Below are positions 25,872 to 37,546 of a stretch of DNA of 64,000 nt, piece after piece (position 1 is the stretch's first letter; each line of letters begins with the position of its first letter). The position numbers and the translations under genes are program-made. The notes below the pieces were generated by a model, which searched no databases, was not told the DNA's origin, and saw only the letters and a list, made by a program, of their open reading frames with translations. The stretch comes from Paramarasmius palmivorus (lineage: Eukaryota > Basidiomycota > Agaricomycetes > Agaricales > Marasmiaceae), in the NCBI GenBank assembly GCA_037176845.1, contig JAYKXP010000009.1, positions 806,001-870,000 on the forward strand. The letters run 5' to 3'.

Positions 25872-25960
25872 TCTTTAGATATTCAGACACGGCGAAGAGG
25901 AGCAGACCGTCATAAACGCTATGAATGTTGTTGGCGTGCCAGTAGAGTGCGTTTTCGTAC
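25872..25960 (+). pseudogene. Duplicated fragment of the PITH gene 3' end
   Basis: The sequence repeats, with substitutions and a small deletion, the exon around 24210-24310 of the PITH gene, including the splice donor AGAGTGCGTTTTCGTA. It has no start and no other exons. It lies directly 5' of the tail of GST 2, exactly as the intact copy lies beside GST 1, which marks one tandem duplication unit. Confidence 0.75.
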
Positions 25961-26053
25961 ATCTTTTTCTTTGCATATCATTCCGTAGACGTGATTCCTG
26001 AGAGATTCGGGTCACTATATTTCACATCAAGTCAAAAAATAGAGGAACGAACC

Positions 26054-26825
26054 CTAGACCAACTTTTCCATATACTCCATCAACCGCCCCCATCGTCCGC
26101 CCATCAAGCCCGACAGCCTCTTCCAATCATCGCTCCCTTTCTCAAAAGCAACCATACATTCCCAAACGTAGCCCGCGAGAGCGAAATCAGCAAAGACTGG
26201 TTTGTCTTCCATCACAAAAAGCTGGTCTTCCTGATACACTTTCGCGATTTCATCATAACCTTTTTCTCCCTTCTTCCAAATGACCTCCTTCTCATCCGGT
26301 GTCAATGCCGGCGGCTGAACACCCGCATAAACCTTCTTGAAGCTCTCCTTGACTTCTGGAGTAGGTAGGTCTAGCATAGGTGGCCAAACAACGGGTATAA
26401 GTTCGAGTAGTTTTTGTGTGATAGTGTCGCAGAAGGCAGATTGTAGTGCGCGGGTACCTGCAGGGAATACTCGAGGAGTGTCGGGGTATGTAGCCTCAAG
26501 GTATTCGGCAATGACAAAAGAGTCAGAGATGGACTGTCCTGTAGTGGTGTCGTGTAGGAAAGGAACGGTGTATTTCGGCGAACCGTCGGGTTTCGTCGTC
26601 GTCGGTGGTGCGCCGATAGATTTCGCAGTTGGTTCTAGGGTGACCCAGTCAACAAGAGAGACCGTGAACGGTATTCCTTTGTATCTTAAGGTATAACTGT
26701 GGGGGATATCGGTCAGACAACTAAAGACTCAGATATATTTGTACGCACATTATCTTCCGAACATTGGCTGAAAACCCTTGAACTCCCGGAACTCGACAAG
26801 GACCCAGATCATAAAGAGTGATCAT
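26054..26825 (-). CDS. Glutathione S-transferase-like protein 2
   Basis: Exons 26825-26749 and 26696-26054 give 239 residues, the same split as GST 1. Motifs are MITLYDLGPCRVPG, YTLRYKGIPFTVSLVDW, EPTAKSIGAPPT, the helix with EVKESFKKVYAG and a tail GGRWGRLMEYMEKLV. It is the tandem duplicate of GST 1 together with the flanking PITH fragment. The frame is open, so both copies may be expressed. The enzyme role is as for GST 1; the substrate is unknown. Confidence 0.85.
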
Positions 26826-27848
26826 TCTGTCGTTTCTTGAGCTCTAGACAGGAAGTTGCATCATGTTTACAAATGCTTGCGTAGAACTGTCGGTTGCGAA
26901 GATGACTCAGATCAGAGCATGACGTCCGACTATATTGGCTTAATTAAGCAGCAAGCGAACGGTAAACCTGTATCAATTAAGTATCTCGATGATAGGAAAA
27001 GCAAAATAAGAGAACAATACTTGCCATGGTGAACGTTTGAACTCAAGAGGTAAGGATGATTACTAATACTACTGGCTACTAGCACGTGCGGTCTCTGGAC
27101 CAGACCATCGCCTATCATTCTCCTGGAATAGACACGCAAAACTTTTCCTTTCTCCCCATATCATGCATCGCTCGTGAATGCTTGCATTTGTCTCCCACTG
27201 ACCGGACCCATCGATATGAGCCGAGCTCATTCATGAAGTATCCGCATGGACTGACAAGCAAAACTTTATTCAGTGCCAGCGACTCGGAGATGGATCCATC
27301 GTTGTTAGCACTTACCAGATCTGTAGTGAGCGAGCGGACGGGACCCGTTTATCCAACGGCAATGCTCGTTATCATCAAATTTGTAAGTTGTGCATAAGTC
27401 TGTGTTTTCTTCGGAGCTGATATCATGTTCCTTCAGCACTAGCCTCATATGCAAATGCCTGGCCGCGTCTTATCGACATCAGACCTAATGTTGTGAGCTG
27501 GAAAAGACAGCGTAGGAAAAACCAGATCTGTGCAGCTGATTTCAACTGCTTTCCGCGCTCCGAACAAGGCATCCAACTCCTCAGCGCTCTGATCGGTACT
27601 TGCTTTAATGGGCTGTACATAGAAAATTGAGATCTACGTTTGTGAGTGACCACTCACAAGCTTCATGAGCGTCGCCTGATCCCCATTCGCCAAATGAATT
27701 AGAATATAGCCCCTAAGTACGCATGCTCTTGAATTACTATAAAGACTCCCTCATTTCTTCCCTCTGATGGGTGAGGCTACGCAAGCACGGTGAGCGCCCG
27801 AAACCTTCTTCACATGAAATCGCAACTGATAGATGTTACCATAGTGTT
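26826..27848. other. Gene-poor stretch
   Basis: Short frames only. The longest plus-strand candidates near 27086-27397 have no recognisable domain. The part just before 27849 is the upstream region of DUF6534 gene 2. Confidence 0.4.
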
Positions 27849-29874
27849 ATGTCTGCTCTTTCTGTACCTGGCACTGACCTTGGCGATACGCACGGTGCAT
27901 TCTTAGTGGCAGTCATCATATCATCTTGGTATGTGGTCTGCCGTACCTACTGTATCCTCACTCGGGAAGTATCATTTTCTTTTTACAGTCTGTATGGTGC
28001 TACATGCCTCCAAGCCTTATTCTATTTCCAGAACTACAGCGACTTTTTTGTCCTTCGAGGCGCAGTGAGTTCAATGTTCCTGTTCCTGTTGATCTTGTTT
28101 CGGTGTATTGAACAGAATAATAGGTCATGATTCTGATGTCAGTCTTCCTATTCACATCCTTGCTACATGCCCTACATCCTTTCCTAGTGCACTCGGGACA
28201 GCACATGAAGTTCTGGCTATTCATGCGATATACTACTATTTAATTCTAAACTATAACAACCCGGGCGCTTTGTCAAATACAACCTGGTAAGTAAACAGAC
28301 GTTCCTCGTCTTTTGACACTTCACGCGCATCTTCTCCCCGGCAGGAGTAATCTCGTGAGTCGATGACCTTGCTTCACTTTAGGTATCCTCATAAGGGCTC
28401 AATCCCTCTGCACAGGTTCGGACACCTTTGACTGTAAGCCACTATCATATTCGTTTTTATCCGGAAGTGACGGAATAAAGCGCGACTTCTAGTTCAGCAT
28501 AGAGACCATCGTACAAATTTTCTACGCTAGGCGGATCTATCAGCGTGAGCACCAACGATTGGATACCTACCAGTATATGTAGCTAATGCCCTACAGTTAG
28601 CTACAGAAGGGATTGGGGAACACCAACGGTGCTGGTGTGTCATTAGCTTTTGCGAAATACCCGTCATTGATCACTGCTTAGTGTGTGCTCAAGGTGGTTG
28701 AAATAGGTGAGTCTGATCCTATTTTGATTCCTGGCAGCATTGATTACGTTCGTTTTCAGGAGTATTCATCGGTGACTCAGGTTCTGGCAATTTCCGTACC
28801 TATGCTAACTCCAATGTGACTATTTTCCGCACTTATCTAGCGGACACGATTAGAATGTGAGTAATCCTCGTCAAATCGAACGTTGCCAAGGTTAACTGGG
28901 GTCAAACAAAGCTACGAATCCCATTCCATTGCGGCCCTTACCGAAAGTCAAACAGTGGTTCGCAGGTTCTCCCCGATTATGCAGCCGTTACTGAAAAATT
29001 GTTAGGCACTATCCCTCAGTACATTCGCCCTTACGGTCGTCATAGATGCGATATGCACTGCAGCATTATCATACTACCTTCATACGAATCGTTCAGGTAT
29101 TAAGAGGTGAGTCACGGTTTAGACTATCCCGTTTTCGGCGTTTACAGCTACGCTGGTCAGTACGGATACCATAATCACAAAGCTGATAATATATACAATC
29201 AATAATGGAGCATTGACGACGTGAGTCGTGATTTGCCGTACCTATTACCACAATCTAAACTAACTAGCATTGCCCAGTGCAGTGATCATAGCTATCATGA
29301 TCTTTGTGCGTCGCCCTGGGTAGATATCATTGCTGATCCTGACACATTTATTTGACGATTAGCTCAGGCTCCGCCCTGATGACCTCATCTTCTTTGCGAT
29401 TTATCAAACCCTTGGTAATTGTACTGTCGGTTTTAGTTCATTTACCTTCGTATTGCGCTGACTTGACGCTATCTTAGTATATACCAGTTCGCTTCTATCG
29501 ACGTTCGTATCTTTTTCGATTTAAACAATGTTCTTCCCTAATCGACATTTCAGTCTCAACTCGCGTGGATTGCTCAAGGATTCTTCTGTTCACATCACAC
29601 TTGATACCTTGGAGTTTGGAGCTATGGTGAGAACCGTCGCTTCAGCGCAGGCTGCGGGAGAAGTAACCAGATCGGTGCATATGACTGTGTGTCGCTATCC
29701 AAGTACGAGCTTGTGACTAAATTAACACCACAATCCAGCAGGTTGCTAGCAATACACAAATGGATGTAGAACATGACCCGGTCGGTCAAGAAGACGTAGT
29801 GGGCGATACCCCTAGTGCGTATCGAAACTCGGAAATATCGTAGATGGACTGACATCCTTCTAGAAAGACCGTAG
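27849..29874 (+). CDS. DUF6534-domain seven-span membrane protein 2
   Basis: The ATG at 27849 gives MSALSVPGTDLGDTHGAFL, then a spliced exon LYGATCLQALFYFQNYSD, which is the end of span 1 and the following loop. Later exons give YYYLILNYNNPGALSNTTW, ETIVQIFYARRIYQ, the highly typical ALSYYLHTNRSGIKR and TDTIITKLIIYTINNGALT, RPDDLIFFAIYQTL, and VYTSSLLSTLNSRG. The last two map the final spans and the LNAR/LNSR motif of the family. A polar tail ends at 29874. Exon boundaries in the middle third (28560-28900) are uncertain. Function is unknown. Confidence 0.75.
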
Positions 29875-29981
29875 AGTTGTTTCGTTTGAATAGCACCGCA
29901 AGGGAGATGATGCAAATAGATTGTACATTTCAGAAGGTATTCATTACATATCCCTACAGAATATTTCTGGCCACCCGACGA

Positions 29982-30746
29982 CTACTTCTCCACCTCGTCC
30001 AATAACCGACCTACTCTTCCTTCCATCCAAAGGGCCATGCTCTTCCAAGAGGCGCTGTCCTTTCCAAGTGCCATCATCTGTTCCCAGAATATCCCTGCGA
30101 GCAGGAAATCCGCGAAAACTGGCGTCTTGCCCATCACGAACAGCTGTGCTTCCTCATACCCCTTCGCAAGGTCATCGAATCCTTGTTTTCCTTTTCTCCA
30201 CGCTTCAGCCTTTTCTTCATCTGTCAGAGAGTAAACCGGATCTTCCCCGTAAAGCTTTATCAAGCTCTCCTTCACCTCCTGCGTACCTAACTCTCGCATC
30301 GCAGGTAGAACCACTGGTGTCATCGGCACGAAAAATCTCTGTGGAACTGCTTCGCAGAATGCTGCTTGCAATGCTCGAGAACCGTTCGGTATGACCTGTG
30401 GCGTGTCGGGGTATGAGGCGTCGAGGTATTCAGCGATGAGGAAAGAATCTGAGATGACTTTTCCTGTGTTCGAGTCATAAATGAAAGGGACGGTGTATTT
30501 ATCTGGGCTGATTGACGTTGGGGGTGCACCGATGGATTTCGCCGTTGGTGCGAGAGTGATCCAGTTGACGAGGGAGATTTCGTAGGGGATACGTTTGAAC
30601 TTGAGGGTATATCTGCAGTTATTTCGTCATGGCCAGATCCCTCGGAGGTGATGGTAAACAATTACGCACATAATTGAACGAACGAAGGGCGAGTATCCTT
30701 CGATCCCTGGAATCTGGCATGGGCCCATATCATACAGAGTGATCAT
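29982..30746 (-). CDS. Glutathione S-transferase-like protein 3
   Basis: Exons 30746-30670 and 30612-29982 give 235 residues. The first intron interrupts the same codon as in GST 1 and 2. Motifs: MITLYDMGPCQIPG, YTLKFKRIPYEISLVNW, PTAKSIGAPPTS, VPFIYDSNTGKVISDSFL, IAEYLDASYPDTPQV. The C-terminal domain includes AVPQRFFVPMTPVVL. It is clearly of the same family but more diverged than the tandem pair. It converges with DUF6534 gene 2, with 107 bp between the stops. Confidence 0.85.
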
Positions 30747-31970
30747 CTTGGCGAATCGCGATGTTGAGTTCTAAGGAGAAGTTAGGACATGGCGTTATAT
30801 ACCGAAACATTGACTCAGACTCACACGTATTATTGGGACAAATAAATCGTAGGTCGTTAGGGGTGTCGGTCCCGTTATAAACCAAGTCATCTTTCACCGC
30901 ACGCTTTACATAATAGACATATGTTTGGGTCGCTCTGTGAACCGGTTAGAGTAAGAAAAACCAGTTGAATTGTAATTCATCCATAGAACATCTATCTTCT
31001 GACCACCATTTTTAACGTTTTGAGAAAATTTGTTTCCCAAAACTGCGGGCCTTTCCGAAGACCTTATAAACTTGAATTTCAAGAGCGATCCGGCTATAGA
31101 GAAAGGAGGATGACCGTTATTATGGACGTACGCCCGAGAGGATCCTGTGACTTTTTGTAGATCGTAGAGTCTTTCAACGAGTAGAGGTAGCCTGCATTTG
31201 AGCGATCAGGATCCGGTGTGAGATGAGAGAACTCAGAGAAGGACGAATCGAATCGACTGCGGCGCGCGGGGGTTCACACGTGTCGATTCCCTGTGGACTG
31301 GTCCATGGCACATTCCATCACCTCTTGACTCTGATCCACCATCTACGCTGCTGCATCTTTGCAGTAGTACCATTCCCAGTCGTAACACGGAACTATGAAA
31401 AGTTTATACTCACATGAACCAGGAACTTGACATTATATCTGGTTCAGCAGCCGCGGTATGGGTCATGATAAATCTAATCATTCCCGTCTTTTCTGACCTC
31501 ATTGTTTGATGTTTTACAGGCACATAACCCGCTCGTTCTAGACTCAAATTAAATGGAAAGAGTGCTTTTTTCGTGTTACCTTCACACAGAAACCGACCAG
31601 GCGCAAGGAACCAGGAACATTTAGTTGGTAGTGACGCAGAAGGGAAACGAGGCAGGCTCGCAACTATGATTCATGACGCTAGGTGTTCTCAGGTGAGCTT
31701 TCAATCAAAACCACACGTCTTGGTATATTCATTTCCTCTTTTAAGATGTACACGGCGTATTTGGCCTCTGACGTGCTGAGTCCGAGGCTCTGGGCTACTC
31801 TTTAACGCCAGCAGTGACGCAGACGGCATCTACAGTATCATGGTGATGAGCAGTATATGACGCTTACCACAGCGATGAAACCTGTTTTTCATTCTCAGAC
31901 GTCAGGAAGCTCCACCTCAATGTTTTCCCGCAAGTCCACATCGCCATTTGGGAAGGCACGGCGCTTCATT
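30747..31970. other. Gene-poor stretch upstream of hydrophobin 2
   Basis: No recognisable gene on either strand. Part of it is likely the promoter of the hydrophobin at 32059. Confidence 0.4.
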
Positions 31971-31978
31971 CTGCGAAG

Positions 31979-31988
31979 CTATATAAAC
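31979..31988 (+). promoter_or_regulatory. Probable TATA box of hydrophobin 2
   Basis: CTATATAAAC lies about 70-80 bp upstream of the hydrophobin ATG and is followed by a CT-rich stretch, the usual core promoter layout of strongly expressed fungal hydrophobins. Confidence 0.6.
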
Positions 31989-32058
31989 CCTCTTCCTCCT
32001 ACCTCATTTCCTCACTCGAACAACAACACAGTAGTCGTTCAAGCCCCTCGTCCTCATT

Positions 32059-32505
32059 ATGAAGCTCGACATCATTGCTCTCGCTACTCTTACTACCCTT
32101 GCGGCCGCCACACCAGTTCGCCGAGGAGGCAACAAGCCTGCCAGCGAATGCACCACTGGCCCTGTCCAATGTTGTAACAGCGTCGGCGCTGCCAACGACC
32201 CTTCTGTCGCCAAGATCCTCGGATTGTTGGGTATCGTCGTTCAGGATGTCAACGCCCTCGTCGGTCTCACCTGTGTACCGATTACGGTCATTGGTGCTGG
32301 AGGCGCCACTTGGTGAGTCTCTACTCAACACCTTGAAACGCTACAACACGCTGATATCTGCCCCTACAGTGACGCTAATCCTGTTTGCTGCAAAGATAAC
32401 AGCCACGGTAACTGTTACGCTACTGTTTGTGCTGGACTTTTGGCTAACCCTTCTATAGGTGGCGCCGTATCCATTGGATGTGTACCCGTTGACATTAGCC
32501 TGTGA
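32059..32505 (+). CDS. Class I hydrophobin 2
   Basis: Exons 32059-32312, 32370-32407 and 32459-32505 give 112 residues. The signal peptide [17 protein letters not shown] is followed by the cysteine pattern SEC, QCC, LTC, a split-codon cysteine at intron 1, VCC and GC in [27 protein letters not shown] and the tail are typical of class I. Intron 1 splits the codon of the fifth cysteine, the same place as in hydrophobin 1. The protein should be secreted and coat hyphal surfaces. A TATA box and a CT-rich leader suggest high expression. Confidence 0.93.
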
Positions 32506-32653
32506 AGGATGGACACCCCTCGTTGGAATCATTGTACAAGGAACCCAGAACATGGCGAACTGGAGACTTGTTTTACAAAGTTGTAGTAGATGTATTCTTA
32601 TAAGTACTATGATATCACCTCTCGTTCAAGGATCCTATCCCGCATGTCGCAGG

Positions 32654-33532
32654 TTACGAGAAGCTTTCCATCTCCGGTATGCCCTTTGATATCGCCTTCC
32701 ATGCAGGTCGAGCGAGTAGCTCATTCCACCATCTATTGAAGTGAAACTGTTAATGCAGAGTATAGTATCTTCGGAACTGCACTCACCGGGTCACGTTCGG
32801 TCCTTGACGGGACATGATATCACTACCAGCACTGCTCAACAAGGAACCGTACGGAAGATGGAAAAGGTCGATTATAGTCAGCTCCTAGAATCTCGAGGTT
32901 TAGCGGAATTGAATAACGTGCACTTTCCACGTACATCTCCAGCAAGATACTTGTGCTTCCCCAAGATGACTTCATACCCTTTCAAATTTTGTTCTAGTGC
33001 AGAAATCGCTTGTTCGAATACCTTGGGATCGGGCGTCTGACCCACCATTCTAAAGCACGCGTGAGAATCATCATGAATGAACAAAAGTAAAGGTTCACTT
33101 CTTGAAGATGTTCTCCCATGTGGCTTGTCCGGCATACAGGTCAAAACTAGACTGCTCGACTGATGCGGCCTGCTCGAACAGTGCAACTGCTTTGAGGTCC
33201 GCAAAGTCTGGAATAAGCTTTTCGCCTTTATCGTGATACTTCATGGCGAGGTATCGAACAATAGCGCGGCTCTCGTATAGAATAAAGCCGTTGTCGTCCT
33301 GTTGAATGTTCAAGTGGGTCAGCTAGAGCTTATGGGCTCAAGAAACTTCAGTAGCGCTTACTATGTATGGAACCTTTCCGAATGGCTGTTTCTCCAGATA
33401 TTCCGGCATCTTTTGTTCCCCCTTGACCAAATCGATTGAATGGAACACGTAGGGTATCTTCTTCTCATAGAGGATCATACTGACCCGTTGGTTGCAAGGA
33501 GAGAGCAAGGAGCCATAGAAGTGTAGAACCAT
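32654..33532 (-). CDS. Phi-type glutathione S-transferase
   Basis: The ATG at 33532 gives MVLHFYGSLLSPCNQRV, where the serine before PCNQRV is in the place of the catalytic Ser of phi-class enzymes. Next come MPEYLEKQPFGKVPYI and ILYESRAIVRYLAMKYHD, with the phi-class ESRAI signature. The C-terminal domain has KYLAGDELTIIDLFHLPYG across an intron, then WWNELLARPAWKAI, and stops at 32654. All exons join in frame. Phi-type GSTs detoxify electrophiles and peroxides in the cytosol. It is not closely related to the three GSTs upstream. Confidence 0.88.
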
Positions 33533-34367
33533 GGTTATGAATGTCGGTGCCTTGATGAGCTTTCTTGGTGCGCTTATATAGAGTGCATTGTGTGGTATCA
33601 ATAATCAAGATGACAGAGCCTGAGGTGAAGAGTCAGACCTGGAGAGCTAGAACTACTCACCTCGAGAATGCGTAACTTCTTTGACAAGTATCCGATGCCC
33701 CCCGGCCTGATTTACGAACTACACTATGCCCAAGAGACCGAAGAAGCCGAGCGCTCCTCCATCATCACGTCGACCAAGATTTGACCCGAACACCGATGGC
33801 AGTGTTGCCTACTTCGGTCGCCCGGTACCAGACGAATAATCCTTGCTCGAAGTGGTGGTTCCTTTTTCAGCATCCCTAAGCATGAAGTCGTGACTGCTCC
33901 CGATCAGGATTTAACCATGGCAATACCGCGATCAAACGAAGATGCTGCATACTACTGTATGGGCGTATACTGTTGTCATTGACCTAAAGGAAGCAATTAG
34001 ACGCACACTCAATAGTCAAAATTTGATGAGAACACACCTGTGATTGACATCCTACAACCGCATGCGGGAGTGCATCGAACCCGAGGGAACTCGTGGTGAG
34101 GGTACAGAAACAAGCTGCACCTTCTGCTAAGCGCCCAAACCTTGATAGGTAGAGTTCATGATTACTCACTGATTTCATACTTCATACGGATTGTCTATTG
34201 CTATCCTCTGGTACAAATTGCGTGCGCAAGATTATACTATTCACGTAGAAATGTAAGCAAGTCAAGGGTATGTATCAAAAAAAAGAGGTCATAAATATGT
34301 ATGCAAGCGAGCAAGATCCAATAACATATATACATAATCCTCGTCCGAACAACGACGTGCTGCCAGA
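33533..34367. other. Intergenic, no gene seen
   Basis: Upstream region of the phi GST and 3' flank of the RhoGAP gene. Short frames only. Confidence 0.4.
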
Positions 34368-37257
34368 TCACTGTCCAGGTGGCGTAAAGAAACCTTCAGC
34401 AGTAATCCCAACAGCCTCCACCCCCGAACCAACACTCTTTCTCGTCGTGCCTCTTCCCACCGCAATCGAGCCTCCCTTCCCTTTCGAACCAAGCGTACTC
34501 AACCCCTTCTCAATGGAGATCACCGATCTAGCTTTCATTGTTCCCGTATTTGAAGAGTTGGGATAGTGAAACGACGACGGTGAATGTGTAGAAGCAGAGG
34601 CCGAGGTAGGTGTGATCGTCCCATTCCGACGGGCTTTTGGCTTGTAGGTCGCATAGTTTGTCCCAACCGTTGTATACTTTGGTGCAGCGCCACCGTTGCT
34701 CGTGGCATTACCACTAAGCCAAGCACTGGGTGGCCCATGACCGCCCCATGCCATCGGTGTCGGTGTGTTCGGTATCGAGTTTGGCGTACGAGGAGTGACA
34801 GGTGTGTGGGGAGATTGCGGGTAGCTAGGGGTATGAGGAGTCTGAGGCGGCCCAATAGGCATAACCAACATCGTATCGTCAATCTCCTCATCTGTCGCAT
34901 TCGTAGCGTTCGTTCGGACACTGCTCTGTCTCCTGTGATGTTGCAACGAACTCCCAGGTTCCAGCTGTTGATGATGATTGTTTTGAGACTGAGGTTGGGG
35001 TTGGGGTTGGAAATGAAGGTGACCGCTACTTTCCCGTTGATGATGCCCCAACTTGACCTCCTGAGGTTCTTCGTAGTCTCCGACTTCTCCATTGAATCCA
35101 CCATGTCCATCAGATGAACTGCCTTCCCAAACGACTCCAGGTCGTAGAGACACTAACCCCGAGGCAGAGGATGCGTAGCCGCCTTCGGCACCTCTTCCAT
35201 AGCCAACACCACCCAACCTAACTTCACCATCGCCGTCCTCGCTCTCGCTGAGTTCGAGGTCGAGACCATAGCCAAACCCTTTCCCAGGGCCATCTCTACT
35301 CCCACCGACCATCTCGTCGTACTCCTCGGCTGAAGCCTCTGCTCGGTCATGCACCTCGTCAAAGATCTCGTAATATCGCTGGATGCATAGTTTGATGACT
35401 GTTCCGAGTGTCGTTTGGTGAGGTTGTTGAGAGGTTGACGGCTGTGGGGAAGTGGGTGTAGTGGTGAAGTTTATGGGAGAACACATCATAACATCCTTCG
35501 CTGGATTGGTTCCTTTGACCAAGTTTGGGCATATCACAATGGCAAGGTTGTGCGCATCCATACGGTTTGTAGAGGCGTGTAGGGACACCTCGTGCATGAG
35601 GTCTACAACAAAGAGAAGTCTTCAGATAAGTTGTACTTGAGCAGATGAGGAAGAAACACCTACGTAGGATATGGCTTAACAAGATGTACACACACGGCGG
35701 AAGTTCTGGTAATAGCACCTCTCTCACGTAGGTGACAGCAGCAACATCACCAGGATCACTCGTGGGTGTGGGACACCTCCTTATCGCTGGGTAAAGACTC
35801 TCAGGAAACACCGGTTCGGGTAGATCCCTCAGGTACTTTTTCAATAAGACCGCAGCAAGGTGTGGGTCACCAAATGTGTCTAGTGACACAACGTTCCCTG
35901 CGTTGACGGCATGGTGAGCTTGATGCCCGAGAGCAAATGATTGTAAGAGTGCTACGTACCCCGATCGTATGCCTCCTGCGCAGCTCTCAACATAGCTGAT
36001 GATGGTGACCTCCTGAAGAGCCCATCCTCCTGTAACCCGGTTTCGCGCAGGAACGCTATTGCATCCCTTACAACTCGAGGTATTCCTCCTTTCTCGCCTT
36101 CGTAGCCCATGATATCTTCAAGAGGTACACCGAAGGTGCTGGAAGGCATAGGTGTCGGGAGTGTGATGGTTTTCTCATGTTTGTGATTTTCCCTGGAGAT
36201 AGCGGTTGGTGAGGCGTGAAAAGGGTACAGTACCGAAATGCACGTACTGGTAAACAGCAGGGGGTATGTCTATTTGGGTAAGGGGAACATGGTATGCCAG
36301 GTCGGAGAGCGTATCTGTGTAGGTGATCTTGCGGAAGAATTTTGGGCTAGCATTGAGAACGTCAGAGCTAGGACTTGTTGTAGCATAATGACATACCTGA
36401 TAACAGCACCAGCGAGCGAAAATAGCACTGCATGACGACGTTAACATGATGTACCAGCGTGGCGTAACCGAGACATACTCTTTGAGAAAAATGAAGAGTG
36501 AACGACATACTGACGATGAGAGAATTAGCATCGATACGAACAGTTTAGAGTGCACTGCACGCACCAGCCGCTTCAAATTCTTGCGATACTTTCTACTCAA
36601 ACTCCGGTATGCCTTCCAGACCCAGTTCCATCCAGGGTTATGTTTTCCTCCAGCAGCAAAGAAGACGACGGTATAATCGGATTCAACTATAGGTCTTGCT
36701 CAGCATTTCTTCGAAGTCTAAAGGGGTTTCTTGGTACCATATAAATTCAGATATGACAGGATCCGCCTGTAATTTCAAGGTAAGTGGGGCATAATAGGAG
36801 ACATGGAAATGACAACGCACGAAAGCAGTATATCATAGTTCACCAGACGTGGGTCAGGTAAAGCCGATGCATTCAGTACCACCCTAGTCGTTACCCTTCA
36901 TTCAGCCCATTCTCCACCAAGAAATTTTTCACGAAAAACACATACATCGGACGCGTCCTGGAATTCCGTTGGGTCAGTCAGTCTTCCCTATTACCCTCAA
37001 TCAAGTGACCAAAAAAAAACTCACTCAAAGTCAACCCCTGCCTGGAATATCAACTTTGACATGACCTCCTGGAGCATCTCCTCTTCTTGCTGTTCGGCTG
37101 ACTCTGCATGTCGTTTGGATGACCATGGTGATGAGAAAAATGACTTTCTTCGAGGACTGGGCGTTGGATGGTCGTAGTTGAGGGGTGAGGTGGGTGCTGA
37201 AGGGGCTATAGAGAGAGCAGTGAGCCGTTGCTTGAGAGAGAGTCCGTTAGGAGCCAT
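34368..37257 (-). CDS. CRAL-TRIO / RhoGAP domain protein
   Basis: The ATG at 37257 starts MAPNGLSLKQRLTALSIAPS. Joined exons then give VVLNASALPDPRLVNYDILL, NWVWKAYRSLSRKYRKNLKR and HSKLFVSMLI, typical of a divergent CRAL-TRIO (Sec14-like) domain as in BNIP2/Cdc42GAP proteins. A linker with TFGVPLEDIMG precedes the RhoGAP domain: QEDGLFRRSPSS holds the arginine finger, followed by LAAVLLKKYLRDLPEPVFP and DAHNLAIVICPNLVK. A long low-complexity tail rich in Ser, Pro, His and Gly ends at 34368. The protein should stimulate GTP hydrolysis by a Rho/Cdc42 GTPase; the domain order resembles yeast Ecm25-like proteins. Some N-terminal exon borders are approximate. Confidence 0.85.
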
Positions 37258-37546
37258 TGGAATCTGTTGTCCTCGACGTCGTCCACCACGAGCAAGGGTA
37301 AAGATCACGTGCAAAACAAGAATCTATTGATGACCTCAGCAAGCGCCAGAAAAGCGCCCGGCAATTTTCTTCTTGATCATTGACGCTCATGTTCCCCATC
37401 CGTTTTCCTTGCTGGGTTCTATTGTATGGCATACTGTGCTCTACGCTAAAGAGAAAGGTATATACAAGATGATGAGCACTATTATGGATCAAGATGGTGC
37501 ATTATTCCTATCATTATTACTCCGCAGCCCTTCTCGCTGGTTCAGG

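Noticed and set aside
34584..35117. Long plus-strand frame of 177 residues
   Set aside because: It is antisense to the low-complexity tail of the RhoGAP gene and has no domain.
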